Below are positions 1-6,172 of a stretch of DNA of 9,137 bases, one piece after another. The stretch is from Chloroflexota bacterium (lineage in GTDB: Bacteria > Chloroflexota > Limnocylindria > Limnocylindrales > CSP1-4). Each line of letters opens with the position of its first letter. Positions within the stretch are counted from its first letter, which is position 1. The stretch is from NCBI GenBank assembly GCA_021785115.1, contig JAJYGO010000378.1, positions 1-9,137 on the forward strand, read 5' to 3'. The notes under the pieces are model-generated. The model saw only the letters and a list, made by a program, of their open reading frames with translations, searched no databases and was not told the origin of the DNA. The position numbers were made by a program, and so were the translations under genes.

Positions 1-258
1 ATCACCGCGGGTGACTCGCTGCTCCTCGACTCGGTGGCGGTGGCGCTCCTCGGGATGTCCGTGATGGGCCTCAACCTTCCCAACGCGTGGGGAACCTCGC
101 TGGGGGCCGTGATGCTCGGCGTGGTCCTGACGGGCACGACGATCGCGGGCTTCCCGTACTACGCGCAGGACACGATAGAGGGCGCGATCCTCATCATCGC
201 GCTCGTCTTCAGCTACACCCTCTCCCGCAAGAAGGCGAGATATGTGTCGGCGGTCTAG
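1..258 (+). CDS. Sugar ABC transporter permease, RbsC family (C-terminal fragment)
   Basis: Only the last 85 residues are present; the frame is open at the left edge, so the start lies outside the window. This is the end of an inner-membrane permease of the RbsC/AraH/XylH/LsrC-LsrD type, which moves a monosaccharide across the membrane together with an ATPase and a periplasmic or lipid-anchored binding protein. Three hydrophobic stretches are visible: about residues 10-22, a Gly-rich segment about 29-47 (WGTSLGAVMLGVVLTG), and a last helix about 58-74. A short basic cytoplasmic tail (SRKKARY) follows. The family pattern 'GTxLGAxxLGVxxxG ... I.G.ILI.AL' is matched. It sits 56 nt before the kinase gene on the same strand, so it is probably the transporter for the substrate processed downstream. 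The family is clear; the sugar cannot be read from this fragment. Confidence 0.85.
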   Translation: MTAGDSLLLDSVAVALLGMSVMGLNLPNAWGTSLGAVMLGVVLTGTTIAGFPYYAQDTIEGAILIIALVFSYTLSRKKARYVSAV

Positions 259-314
259 CTGGCGCCCCCGGCCGCACCGACATTCACCACTCGCTGCCTG
301 AGGCACACACCCCG

Positions 315-1541
315 ATGTCCGACACGTACGAGCTTCTCTCCGCCTCCACCGTCGTCGACTACGTCGCCCGCACCCCGCAGCTCCGGGCCGTGCTGGAGCC
401 GTCGGCGGTCAGCGACGTGCGCGAGGTCGGCGACGGAAATCTGAACCTCGTGTTCGTGCTCTCGTCCGGCGGTGGCCCCGGCCTCGTGCTGAAGCAGGCG
501 CTGCCCTACGTGCGGCTCGTGGGCCCGGACTGGCCGATGACGCCCGATCGTGCCCGCCACGAGGCGGTCGCGCTGGAGGTACACGGTCGCCTGGCGCCGG
601 GCCTCGTCCCGCGGCTCTACCACTTCGATCCCGAGCGCTTCGTGGTCGGCATGGAGGATCTCTCCGACCACCGCGTGTGGCGGCAGTCGCTGAACGCGGG
701 GAACCGGGACGAGGGGGCCGCGGCGGACATGGGGGAGTACGTCGCGAGGGTGGCGTTCGGAACCTCGATCTTCGGCATGGCGGCGCGGGAGCAGAAGCTG
801 CTCCTCGCCGAATCCGTGAACCCGCAGCTCTGCGAGATCACCGAGGACCTGGTGTTCACGGAGCCGTACGTGCCGGCGGGACGCAACAGCACGCTGCCCG
901 CGAACGAGCCAGACGCGCGGGATCTCGCGGCGGACGATCGCATGGTCCGCGAGATGGGCTGGCTGAAATGGAAGTTCATGACGCAGGCTGAGGCGCTCGT
1001 CCACGGCGACCTGCACACGGGATCGGTGATGGTGCGCGGGGCGGCCGACGGCGGGCCCAGGTCGACCAAGGCGTTCGACAGCGAGTTCGCCTTCTACGGT
1101 CCCATCGGCTTCGACCTCGGCGCCCTGTTCGGCAACTACGTGATTGCAGCGGCGCGTGCCTTTGCGCTGGGCGACGACTCGAGGGCGAACTGGGCGCTCG
1201 GGCTCTGGGATGAGACCTGGACAGCTTTCGATAGATGCTTCCGCGACCTGTGGCCCTCCCGGGTTGACCCCAGGGTGTTCCGCGACGGCACACTCGAGGA
1301 CTACCTGGCGCGGACGAAGGTCGACAGCGCGGGCTTCGCCGCCGCGAAGATGGCGCGCCGGATCGTCGGCCTGGCCAAGACCGCGGACATCGAGACGCTG
1401 CCCGAGCACCTGCGCGAGGGAGCGGCGCGCGGCGTGCTGCGGGCCGCGCGGCACCTCGCTGTGGCGCGGCACCAGACGCCGGAGCCGGCCGCGCTGGCCG
1501 CTCAGGCGGCCGAGATCCTGCTGGCGGCGCGCACCGCCTAG
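315..1541 (+). CDS. mtnK: S-methyl-5-thioribose kinase family protein (MtnK-like)
   Basis: This 408-residue protein matches the usual size of MTR kinase, which uses ATP to phosphorylate the anomeric hydroxyl of 5-methylthioribose. The fold is that of aminoglycoside phosphotransferase/choline kinase. Visible motifs are a nucleotide loop EVGDGNLNLVF (about 37-47), Lys60 in GLVLKQ, a catalytic loop VHGDLHTGSVMV (about 229-240, Asp232), and FDSEFAFYGPIGFDLG (about 254-269, Asp255 and Glu257). Arg348-Arg349 in MARRIVGLAKTADI corresponds to the MtnK Arg pair that reads the sugar. MtnK usually has DPE where this protein has DSE. The ATG at 315 fits the family N-terminus; a weak GAGG lies 11 nt upstream, and extending to the earlier start would add unrelated residues. 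The gene follows a sugar permease and precedes LsrF/LsrE-like genes, with no mtnA nearby. The true substrate may therefore be another pentose such as 5-deoxyribose, or an AI-2-like compound; that part is inference. Confidence 0.86.
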   Translation: MSDTYELLSASTVVDYVARTPQLRAVLEPSAVSDVREVGDGNLNLVFVLSSGGGPGLVLKQALPYVRLVGPDWPMTPDRARHEAVALEVHGRLAPGLVPRLYHFDPERFVVGMEDLSDHRVWRQSLNAGNRDEGAAADMGEYVARVAFGTSIFGMAAREQKLLLAESVNPQLCEITEDLVFTEPYVPAGRNSTLPANEPDARDLAADDRMVREMGWLKWKFMTQAEALVHGDLHTGSVMVRGAADGGPRSTKAFDSEFAFYGPIGFDLGALFGNYVIAAARAFALGDDSRANWALGLWDETWTAFDRCFRDLWPSRVDPRVFRDGTLEDYLARTKVDSAGFAAAKMARRIVGLAKTADIETLPEHLREGAARGVLRAARHLAVARHQTPEPAALAAQAAEILLAARTA

Positions 1542-1580
1542 GCTCGGGGAACCCGGATCGATCGGCAACAGGCACGAGAG

Positions 1581-1585
1581 AGGGA
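1581..1585 (+). promoter_or_regulatory. Ribosome binding site of the SnoaL-like gene
   Basis: AGGGA within a purine-rich run lies 7 nt before the ATG at 1593 and supports that start. It sits in the 51-nt gap after the kinase gene, which otherwise shows nothing convincing. Confidence 0.55.
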
Positions 1586-1592
1586 CAGGGAG

Positions 1593-2015
1593 ATGACTCG
1601 CGGACCGCGTGAAGTGGCGGAATCGTACTGGCGCGCCGAGTGCGCGCGGGACGTCGATGCCGTACTGGACCACTACCTGCCGGACGCCGAGTTTCAGTCG
1701 CCGAACGCGCGGTACCGCGGCCGGGACGAGATCCGGACGTACTACGCGGACAGTGCCGCGCGCTACCCGGGCCTCGAGGTCACGATCCTCCGGGACGTGA
1801 CGATCGGGAACCTGGGCGCGATCGAGTGGAGGGCGACGCTGACCGACCATGCGGGGCGGACCTGGGCCGTGGACGGGGTGAACGTCGTCGAGGTGCGCGA
1901 TGGGCGGTTCGCCTGGGCGCACTCGTACTTCGACACCGCGCTCATCGGCTCGTCGCGCGCCACGGGCCGGACCGCGCATGTGGGTGGCGGGACGAGCGGA
2001 ACAACTCCGCAGTGA
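1593..2015 (+). CDS. SnoaL-like / nuclear transport factor 2 (NTF2)-fold protein
   Basis: This is a small soluble protein of 140 residues. It begins with an amphipathic helix pair (VAESYWRAECARDVDAVLDHYLPDA, about 8-32). A SnoaL signature around YRGRDEIRTYYAD (41-53) follows, then the beta-rich half ending in GVNVVEVRDGRFAWAHSYFDT (95-115). This order is typical of the SnoaL/ketosteroid-isomerase branch of the NTF2 superfamily, members of which are isomerases, cyclases or small-molecule binders. The last 25 residues are Gly/Thr/Arg-rich and probably disordered. The gene lies between the kinase and the LsrF-type thiolase, the functional position of LsrG (the P-DPD isomerase) in lsr pathways. 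LsrG has a different fold, so a role as an isomerase on the phosphorylated substrate is only inference. The family call is fairly firm; the reaction is unknown. Confidence 0.75.
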   Translation: MTRGPREVAESYWRAECARDVDAVLDHYLPDAEFQSPNARYRGRDEIRTYYADSAARYPGLEVTILRDVTIGNLGAIEWRATLTDHAGRTWAVDGVNVVEVRDGRFAWAHSYFDTALIGSSRATGRTAHVGGGTSGTTPQ

Positions 2016-2020
2016 GGTGA
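2014..2020 (+). promoter_or_regulatory. Ribosome binding site of lsrF, overlapping the preceding stop
   Basis: GAGGTGA ends 7 nt before the ATG at 2028 and overlaps the TGA stop (2013-2015) of the SnoaL-like gene, an arrangement that suggests translational coupling of the two genes. Confidence 0.65.
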
Positions 2021-2027
2021 CAACGAG

Positions 2028-2930
2028 ATGCCTGATGCCGACGCGATCCGTGAATCGAAGCAGTACCACCAGGAGGTCCCGCAGCGGAACTCCGCGTTCT
2101 TCCTGAAGGGCGCGGGCGCGTACGACTGGGGCATGCAGAACCGCCTGGCGCGCCTGTTCAATCCCGTCAGCGGCCGGACCGTGATGCTCGCCGTGGACCA
2201 CGGTTACTTCCAGGGACCCACGACCGGCCTCGAGCGGGTCGACGTGAACATCGTCCCGCTGCTCGCGCACGTTGACGCGCTGTTCTGCACGCGCGGGATC
2301 CTCCGCACCGTCGTGCCGGCTGCGCTGCAGGCGCCGGTCGTTCTCCGCGCGTCCGGTGGGCCCTCGATCCTCAAGGAACTGTCCGACGAAGAGATCGCGA
2401 TGAACATCGAGGACGCGCTGCGCCTGAACGCAAGCGGCGTCGGCGTGCAGGTGTTCATCGGTGGCCCGATGGAGACGAAGACCGTGACGAACATGACGCG
2501 GCTCGTCGATATGGGGAACCGGTACGGGGTCCCCGTCCTGGGCGTGACGGCCGTCGGCAAGGACATGGTCCGCGACGCCAAGTACTTCCGCCTTGCCACG
2601 CGCATCTGCGCCGAGCTCGGCGCGCAGATGGTCAAGACCTACTACGTGCCTGAGGACTTCGACACGGTCACTGCGTCGTGCCCGGTGCCGATCGTGATGG
2701 CCGGTGGGAAGAAGCTGCCCGAGCTCGAGGCGCTGACGATGGCGTACAACGCCGTGCAGGAGGGCGCGGCCGGCGTCGACATGGGCCGCAACATCTTCCA
2801 GAGCGACGCGCCTGCGGCGATGCTGGAGGCAATCCGCGGGTGCGTGCACGAGGACATGCCACCGCGCCAGGCCCTCGAGCTCTACGAGACCCTCCGGCGC
2901 GAGCACACGCTCGAGCCGGCCGCTGTCTGA
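2028..2930 (+). CDS. lsrF: 3-hydroxy-5-phosphonooxypentane-2,4-dione thiolase (LsrF-type class I aldolase family)
   Basis: This 300-residue cytoplasmic TIM-barrel protein of the DeoC/FbaB class I aldolase family closely resembles E. coli LsrF (about 291 residues). LsrF transfers the acetyl group of phosphorylated, isomerised autoinducer-2 to CoA, giving acetyl-CoA and DHAP. From memory of E. coli LsrF, long segments match: [20 protein letters not shown] (26-45), [14 protein letters not shown] (57-70), [11 protein letters not shown] (87-97), [12 protein letters not shown] (176-187), KTYYV (203-207), MAGGKKLPE (224-232) and [12 protein letters not shown] (249-260). Lys203 falls exactly at the number of the catalytic lysine in E. 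coli LsrF. The start is supported by a Shine-Dalgarno site 7 nt upstream. It is followed after 8 nt by an LsrE-like gene. A plain fructose-bisphosphate aldolase is less likely given these matches, but an LsrF paralogue acting on another phosphoketose cannot be excluded. Confidence 0.9.
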   Translation: MPDADAIRESKQYHQEVPQRNSAFFLKGAGAYDWGMQNRLARLFNPVSGRTVMLAVDHGYFQGPTTGLERVDVNIVPLLAHVDALFCTRGILRTVVPAALQAPVVLRASGGPSILKELSDEEIAMNIEDALRLNASGVGVQVFIGGPMETKTVTNMTRLVDMGNRYGVPVLGVTAVGKDMVRDAKYFRLATRICAELGAQMVKTYYVPEDFDTVTASCPVPIVMAGGKKLPELEALTMAYNAVQEGAAGVDMGRNIFQSDAPAAMLEAIRGCVHEDMPPRQALELYETLRREHTLEPAAV

Positions 2931-2938
2931 GCGCCGCG

Positions 2939-3658
2939 ATGAGCGCACAGGACACCGTTGCTCGCCTCAGGCGGAATCGGCCGCACCTCTCGATCGGCCT
3001 GTTGACGGCCGACCTGCTGCGGCTCGGCGACGAGCTCGCGATGCTCGAGCGCGTCGGTGCGACGCTCGTGCACACAGACGTGATGGACGGCGTCTTCTGC
3101 CCTCAGCTGACGGTGGGCGTGCCGTTCGTGCGGGCCCAGCAGACGCCGCTGCTCAAGGACGTCCACCTCATGATCGACGAGCCCCTCGACAAGGTTGCGT
3201 CGTTCGTGGCGGCGGGCGCCGACATCATCACAATCCACCCTGAGTCGACGCGCCATCCGCACCGCGTGCTCCAGTCGCTCCGCGGTGCGACAAACGCGAA
3301 TGACCCCGACCGTGGGCTGCTGCGGGGCGTCGCGATCGACCCCGGAACCCCGGTTGACGTGGTGGCGCCCCTGCTCGGAGAGTGCGAGTACGTCCTCGTC
3401 CTGGCGGTGAACCCGGGGTTCGGTGGACAGGCGTTCCTCCCGGCCACCGTCGAACGGGTTCGCGCGGTCCGTGAGCTCGTCGAGCGGAGCGGGGCGGACG
3501 TGCTGGTAGGGATCGACGGCGGCGTCACGCATGCGAATCTCCGATCAGTGCTCGATGCCAGGCCCGACGTCGTCGTCACCGGGAGCGCCGTGTTCGACGG
3601 CAGGAGGCCGGAGGAGAACGCCCGGGAGATGCTGGCGCTCGCCTGCGGGGGCCGGTAG
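2939..3658 (+). CDS. Ribulose-phosphate 3-epimerase family protein, LsrE-like
   Basis: This is a 239-residue TIM barrel of the Rpe family, which epimerises C3 of pentulose 5-phosphates. The metal and catalytic positions of Rpe are present: His45 and Asp47 in VHTDVMDG, His76 in KDVHLM, and Asp193 in GIDGG. The phosphate-binding NPGFGGQAF (158-166) and TGSAVF (214-219) are present too. Unlike housekeeping Rpe, the segment after the first Asp reads DGVFCPQLTVG (50-60), where Rpe has a xxVPNxTxG form. The N-terminus reads LSIGLLTADL instead of PSILSADF. Both features, and LLRGVAIDPGTPVDVVAPLL (127-146), recall Salmonella LsrE, an Rpe-like protein of the lsr operon whose role is poorly defined. 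It starts 8 nt after lsrF with no clear Shine-Dalgarno, so it is likely translated by coupling. Family membership is certain; LsrE orthology is probable, and plain Rpe is the alternative. Confidence 0.85.
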   Translation: MSAQDTVARLRRNRPHLSIGLLTADLLRLGDELAMLERVGATLVHTDVMDGVFCPQLTVGVPFVRAQQTPLLKDVHLMIDEPLDKVASFVAAGADIITIHPESTRHPHRVLQSLRGATNANDPDRGLLRGVAIDPGTPVDVVAPLLGECEYVLVLAVNPGFGGQAFLPATVERVRAVRELVERSGADVLVGIDGGVTHANLRSVLDARPDVVVTGSAVFDGRRPEENAREMLALACGGR

Positions 3659-3684
3659 GCATGCGGAGGCGCGGTCGCAGGCAC

Positions 3685-3704
3685 CGTGCCCGAGCGTGGG
3701 CACG
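3685..3704. promoter_or_regulatory. Perfect 7-bp inverted repeat, possible operator or hairpin
   Basis: CGTGCCC and GGGCACG are perfectly complementary arms around a 6-nt centre. No T-run follows, so it is not a classical intrinsic terminator. It lies 73 nt before the regulator gene, a position fitting an operator for autoregulation or a transcript-end hairpin for the upstream operon. Short GC-rich repeats arise by chance in such DNA. Confidence 0.35.
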
Positions 3705-3763
3705 TGCATACTCCGCGTGGATAGCCCATCGGCATTGTGAGCGCGGCGCCTGGCGGATCGAGT

Positions 3764-3770
3764 GGAGGGA
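3764..3770 (+). promoter_or_regulatory. Ribosome binding site deciding the start of the GntR gene
   Basis: GGAGGGA lies 6 nt before the ATG at 3777. The alternative GTG at 3762 sits upstream of this site, so the ATG at 3777 is preferred. Confidence 0.65.
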
Positions 3771-3776
3771 GCGCGG

Positions 3777-4529
3777 ATGTCGGCCCCGTCCTTGCCTGAG
3801 GGCCTGACGCCGCTCGGCGAGCGCATGCCGCTGTCGCGGCGACTCGCCGACGAGCTGCGCCGGCGCATCCTGCTCGGCAGCTGGCCGCGAGGCTCGCGTC
3901 TGCCCAGCGAGATGGAGCTTGCCGCCGCATATCACGTGTCGCGAATCACGGTCCGGACGGCGCTGAAGGCCCTGGAGTCCCAGGGGCTCGTCGAGATCCG
4001 CCACGGGTCTGGCACGTATATCGCGGATTTCGGCGAGCGGATCCGGGCCGGCCTGCAAGAGCTCCGATCGATGACCGAGACGATTCGGGAGCTTGGCCGG
4101 GAGCCCGGCACGGAGTGGCGCTGCCTCGAGCGGCGGCCGGCCACTGCCGACGAGGCACGCCGGCTGGATGTGCGGCCGGGAACAGGCGTGCTCGCGATGG
4201 AGCGCGCCGTGCTCGCCGATGGAGAGGTGGTCGCGTACTCATACGACACCATTCGGCTCGATGGCCTCCCGGCCGACTTCATCGACCGTCTTGGCCAGGG
4301 GAGCACGTTCGCGGCGTTCGAGCTGCTCGGCGTCACGCCCGTCCGGGCCTTCGCGACGCTGCACGCCGTCCAGAGCGACGATGTCGGATGGGGCGCCCGA
4401 CGGCCGCCGAACGGCCTGTACCTGCTGCTCGATCAGGTCCACTACACCGCCGGCTCGCAGCCCCTCATGTACAGCCGGACGTACTTCGTGGAAGGGCGGT
4501 TCGAGTTCGTCATCTTGCGGACAAGGTGA
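3777..4529 (+). CDS. GntR family transcriptional regulator, HutC subfamily (UTRA domain)
   Basis: This 250-residue DNA-binding regulator has an N-terminal winged helix-turn-helix of the GntR type at about residues 18-83: PLSRRLADELRRRILLGSWP, then RLPSEMELAAAYHVSRITVR with the recognition helix, then the wing GLVEIRHGSGTYI. The remaining part (about 95-248) matches the UTRA ligand-binding domain of HutC-type members, with the typical PGTGVLAMERAVLADGEVV core and the SRTYFVEGRFEF ending. UTRA regulators commonly sense a sugar phosphate or related metabolite and repress the pathway that uses it, so this gene is the obvious candidate to control the surrounding operon. It is preceded by an inverted repeat and followed by another in the 92-nt gap to the aldolase gene. 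The inducer is unknown; the family call is firm. Confidence 0.92.
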   Translation: MSAPSLPEGLTPLGERMPLSRRLADELRRRILLGSWPRGSRLPSEMELAAAYHVSRITVRTALKALESQGLVEIRHGSGTYIADFGERIRAGLQELRSMTETIRELGREPGTEWRCLERRPATADEARRLDVRPGTGVLAMERAVLADGEVVAYSYDTIRLDGLPADFIDRLGQGSTFAAFELLGVTPVRAFATLHAVQSDDVGWGARRPPNGLYLLLDQVHYTAGSQPLMYSRTYFVEGRFEFVILRTR

Positions 4530-4553
4530 GTTCACACCTGGATGGCCGGCGGA

Positions 4554-4574
4554 GCCCCGCGTGGGTAGCGGGGC
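4554..4574. promoter_or_regulatory. Perfect 7-bp GC-rich inverted repeat (hairpin or operator)
   Basis: GCCCCGC and GCGGGGC are complementary arms around a 7-nt loop (4561-4567). No T-run follows. It could act as a transcript-stabilising or attenuating hairpin between the regulator and the enzymes, or as an operator; neither can be decided from sequence. Confidence 0.4.
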
Positions 4575-4605
4575 CGCGACCCGGCCGACGGGCGTATGAC
4601 CGGAT

Positions 4606-4612
4606 GGAGGAG
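4606..4612 (+). promoter_or_regulatory. Ribosome binding site of the aldolase gene
   Basis: GGAGGAG lies 9 nt before the ATG at 4622. An in-frame ATG at 4604 overlaps this site and is therefore the less likely start. Confidence 0.65.
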
Positions 4613-4621
4613 AAGAAACGG

Positions 4622-5311
4622 ATGGCGGTGCCGGCGACGTGGCAACTGGCTCGTGAACAGGTCGTGCTGTACGCGCAGCGCATGCTGCGCGAGCGGCTCA
4701 CCTTCTTCACGGCGGGGAACATCAGCGTCCGTATCCCGGACGAGCCCGATCTCGTTGCGATGACGCCGGGGAGCCTCCCGTACGACACGATGCAACCGTC
4801 GGACGTCGTCATCGCGAAGGTAAGCGGCGTGGTGGTCGACGGGACGCGACCCCCCACGTCGGAGTTCCCGCTGCATACGCTCGCGTACGCGCTGCGCCCC
4901 GATGTCCGCGCCGTCGTCCACACACACAGTTCGTCGGCCATGGCGATGGCGGCCGCTGGCCTCCCGCTGCCGCCGATTCTTCACGGCTTCGTCGCCGCGT
5001 GCGGCGGCGGGATCGTGACGGCTCCCTACGCGCGCGGCGGGACCGACGAGATCCCGGCCTTCACAGTCGATCCCCTGCGGGACCGCAGCGCGTGCCTGCT
5101 GCGGAACCATGGTGTGCTCGCCATCGGCCCGACCCTGGAGCACGCGTACAACGCGGCCGCGCAGGTCGAGGCCGCGGCGGGTGCGTATCTTCGAGCGCGT
5201 GCACTCGGGCCCGTTCCGGAGCTGCCTCCCGAAGACGTCGAGCGTCTGCGCGAGGAGTTTTGGGCGCCCGCCTGGGCCGGCACGGCAGACGCTCCTACGC
5301 ACGGCGGGTAA
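4622..5311 (+). CDS. Class II aldolase/adducin family protein, FucA-like
   Basis: This 229-residue cytoplasmic Zn-dependent aldolase belongs to the L-fuculose-phosphate aldolase family, which splits ketose 1-phosphates into DHAP and an aldehyde. The family motifs are intact: an N-terminal FFTAGNISVRIP (28-39), the MTPGSLPYDTM segment (47-57) for phosphate binding, Glu81 in TSEFPLH, His100 and His102 in VVHTHSS, and His163 in LLRNHGVLAIG. These four fall exactly eight residues after Glu73, His92, His94 and His155 of E. coli FucA, that is, the catalytic acid and the three Zn ligands. The C-terminal helices (AYNAAAQVEAAAGAYLRA) also fit. L-ribulose-5-phosphate 4-epimerase and MtnB share the fold, but the overall pattern is closest to FucA. 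With an MtnK-like kinase in the same cluster, a DHAP-shunt type aldolase acting on methylthioribulose- or 5-deoxyribulose-1-phosphate is possible. The substrate is not determined. Confidence 0.87.
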   Translation: MAVPATWQLAREQVVLYAQRMLRERLTFFTAGNISVRIPDEPDLVAMTPGSLPYDTMQPSDVVIAKVSGVVVDGTRPPTSEFPLHTLAYALRPDVRAVVHTHSSSAMAMAAAGLPLPPILHGFVAACGGGIVTAPYARGGTDEIPAFTVDPLRDRSACLLRNHGVLAIGPTLEHAYNAAAQVEAAAGAYLRARALGPVPELPPEDVERLREEFWAPAWAGTADAPTHGG

Positions 5312-5335
5312 CGGCTTCCGATAGTTTCGCTGTCG

Positions 5336-6172
5336 ATGCTCGAGCTGGGCATCTTCGCCCGAACGTTTCGGCGGCCGACACTGGACGAGACGCTGGCCGC
5401 CGCGTCGGCGAGCGGGTTCTCGGCGCTCCACTTCAACTTCACGTGCGCCGGCCTGCCTGCTCTGCCCTCCCGCCTGGAGCGCGAACAGTGCGTCGCCATC
5501 CACGACGCGTTCAATGCTCGTGGGTTGCGCATGCTCGGCGTGTCGGCGACCTACAACACGGTCCACCCGGATCGCGTGAGGCGTGCCGCCTGGACGAGTT
5601 CCGCGGTGCGGGTGATCGAATTCGCGCCGACCCTGGGCGCCCCGCTCGTGTCGCTGTGCACGGGCACGCGGAATCCCAACGGCATGTGGCAGGGGAGCCC
5701 GGGGAACCAAGATCCTTCCGCCTGGGATGATCTCCTCCACACGCTCGAACCTCTGGTCTCGGCGGCGGAGGGGGCAGGCGTGGCGCTCGGGATCGAGCCG
5801 GAGCGTCACAACGTCATCTCGTCCGCCCCTCTCGCCCGGCGGCTGCTGGACGAGGTTGCCTCCGATGCCCTGGTGGTCCTTCTCGACCCCGCCAACCTCG
5901 TCGACCCGACCGCGCCCGAGGCCCAGTATGGCGTGCTCTCGCAGGCGTTCGACCTGCTCGCCGAGCGCACGATCATGGTCCACGCCAAGGACGTCACGTC
6001 GACCGGCTCCGTGGCCGCCGGTCTCGGCATCCTCGATTACCGCTGGATCGCCGGGCGCATCCGCGACCTGAGGCCTGAGGCATCCGTCGTCCTGCACGAA
6101 GTCGCTGAGCCCGACGTGCCGCGCGCTCGCGCTTTCGTCGCGAAACACCTCGTCGCCGATGCGCGTTCCTAG
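5336..6172 (+). CDS. Sugar phosphate isomerase/epimerase family protein (IolE / xylose isomerase-like TIM barrel)
   Basis: This 278-residue protein of the AP-endonuclease-2 superfamily includes sugar isomerases, 3-epimerases and inosose dehydratase. A metal site typical of the family can be placed: Glu154 in LGIEPERHN, Asp184 in VVLLDPANLVD, His216 in IMVHAKDV, and Glu255 in VVLHEVAEPD. The N-terminal strand MLELGIFARTFRR (1-13) and the GAPLVSLCTGTRNP segment (101-114) are also usual. It starts 24 nt after the aldolase stop with no obvious Shine-Dalgarno, in the same reading frame, and is probably translated by coupling. It is the last gene of the + strand set. A plausible job is aldose-ketose isomerisation or epimerisation that prepares the substrate for the aldolase, but the family is too broad to name the reaction. 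Confidence 0.82.
   Translation: MLELGIFARTFRRPTLDETLAAASASGFSALHFNFTCAGLPALPSRLEREQCVAIHDAFNARGLRMLGVSATYNTVHPDRVRRAAWTSSAVRVIEFAPTLGAPLVSLCTGTRNPNGMWQGSPGNQDPSAWDDLLHTLEPLVSAAEGAGVALGIEPERHNVISSAPLARRLLDEVASDALVVLLDPANLVDPTAPEAQYGVLSQAFDLLAERTIMVHAKDVTSTGSVAAGLGILDYRWIAGRIRDLRPEASVVLHEVAEPDVPRARAFVAKHLVADARS

Larger units (their letters stand above)
3659..3776 (+). other. Intergenic region before the GntR regulator
   Basis: This 118-nt gap is the largest between + strand genes and separates the transport/kinase/LsrF set from the regulator. It holds an inverted repeat (3685-3704) and a weak -10-like CATACT (3707-3712) without a recognisable -35 at the right distance. A promoter for the downstream genes here is plausible but not demonstrated. 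Confidence 0.35.
4530..4621 (+). other. Intergenic region between the GntR gene and the aldolase gene
   Basis: This 92-nt gap holds a strong GC-rich hairpin (4554-4574) and the ribosome binding site of the aldolase gene. A shorter repeat, AGGTG/CACCT (4524-4539), overlaps the end of the regulator gene. No clear promoter hexamers are visible. Confidence 0.4.

Noticed and set aside
87..314. Upstream extension of the kinase gene to an earlier start
   Set aside because: The added residues overlap the permease coding region and look like a frame-shifted shadow; the MtnK family begins near the ATG at 315.
255..2948. Long antisense open frame of 897 codons opposite the kinase-SnoaL-lsrF genes
   Set aside because: It resembles no protein family, is rich in Arg/His/Val/Pro from reverse reading of GC-rich codons, and runs across three recognisable genes on the other strand.
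3734..3743. ATTGTGAGCG, identical to a lac operator half-site
   Set aside because: No symmetric second half is present, and the LacI-type protein here is on the other side of the cluster; a 10-nt match is likely chance.
5309..5335. The aldolase and the following isomerase are in the same reading frame, separated by one TAA stop, suggesting readthrough or a split fusion
   Set aside because: Both proteins are full length for their families and have natural ends; one in three neighbouring gene pairs shares a frame by chance, and no readthrough signal is visible.
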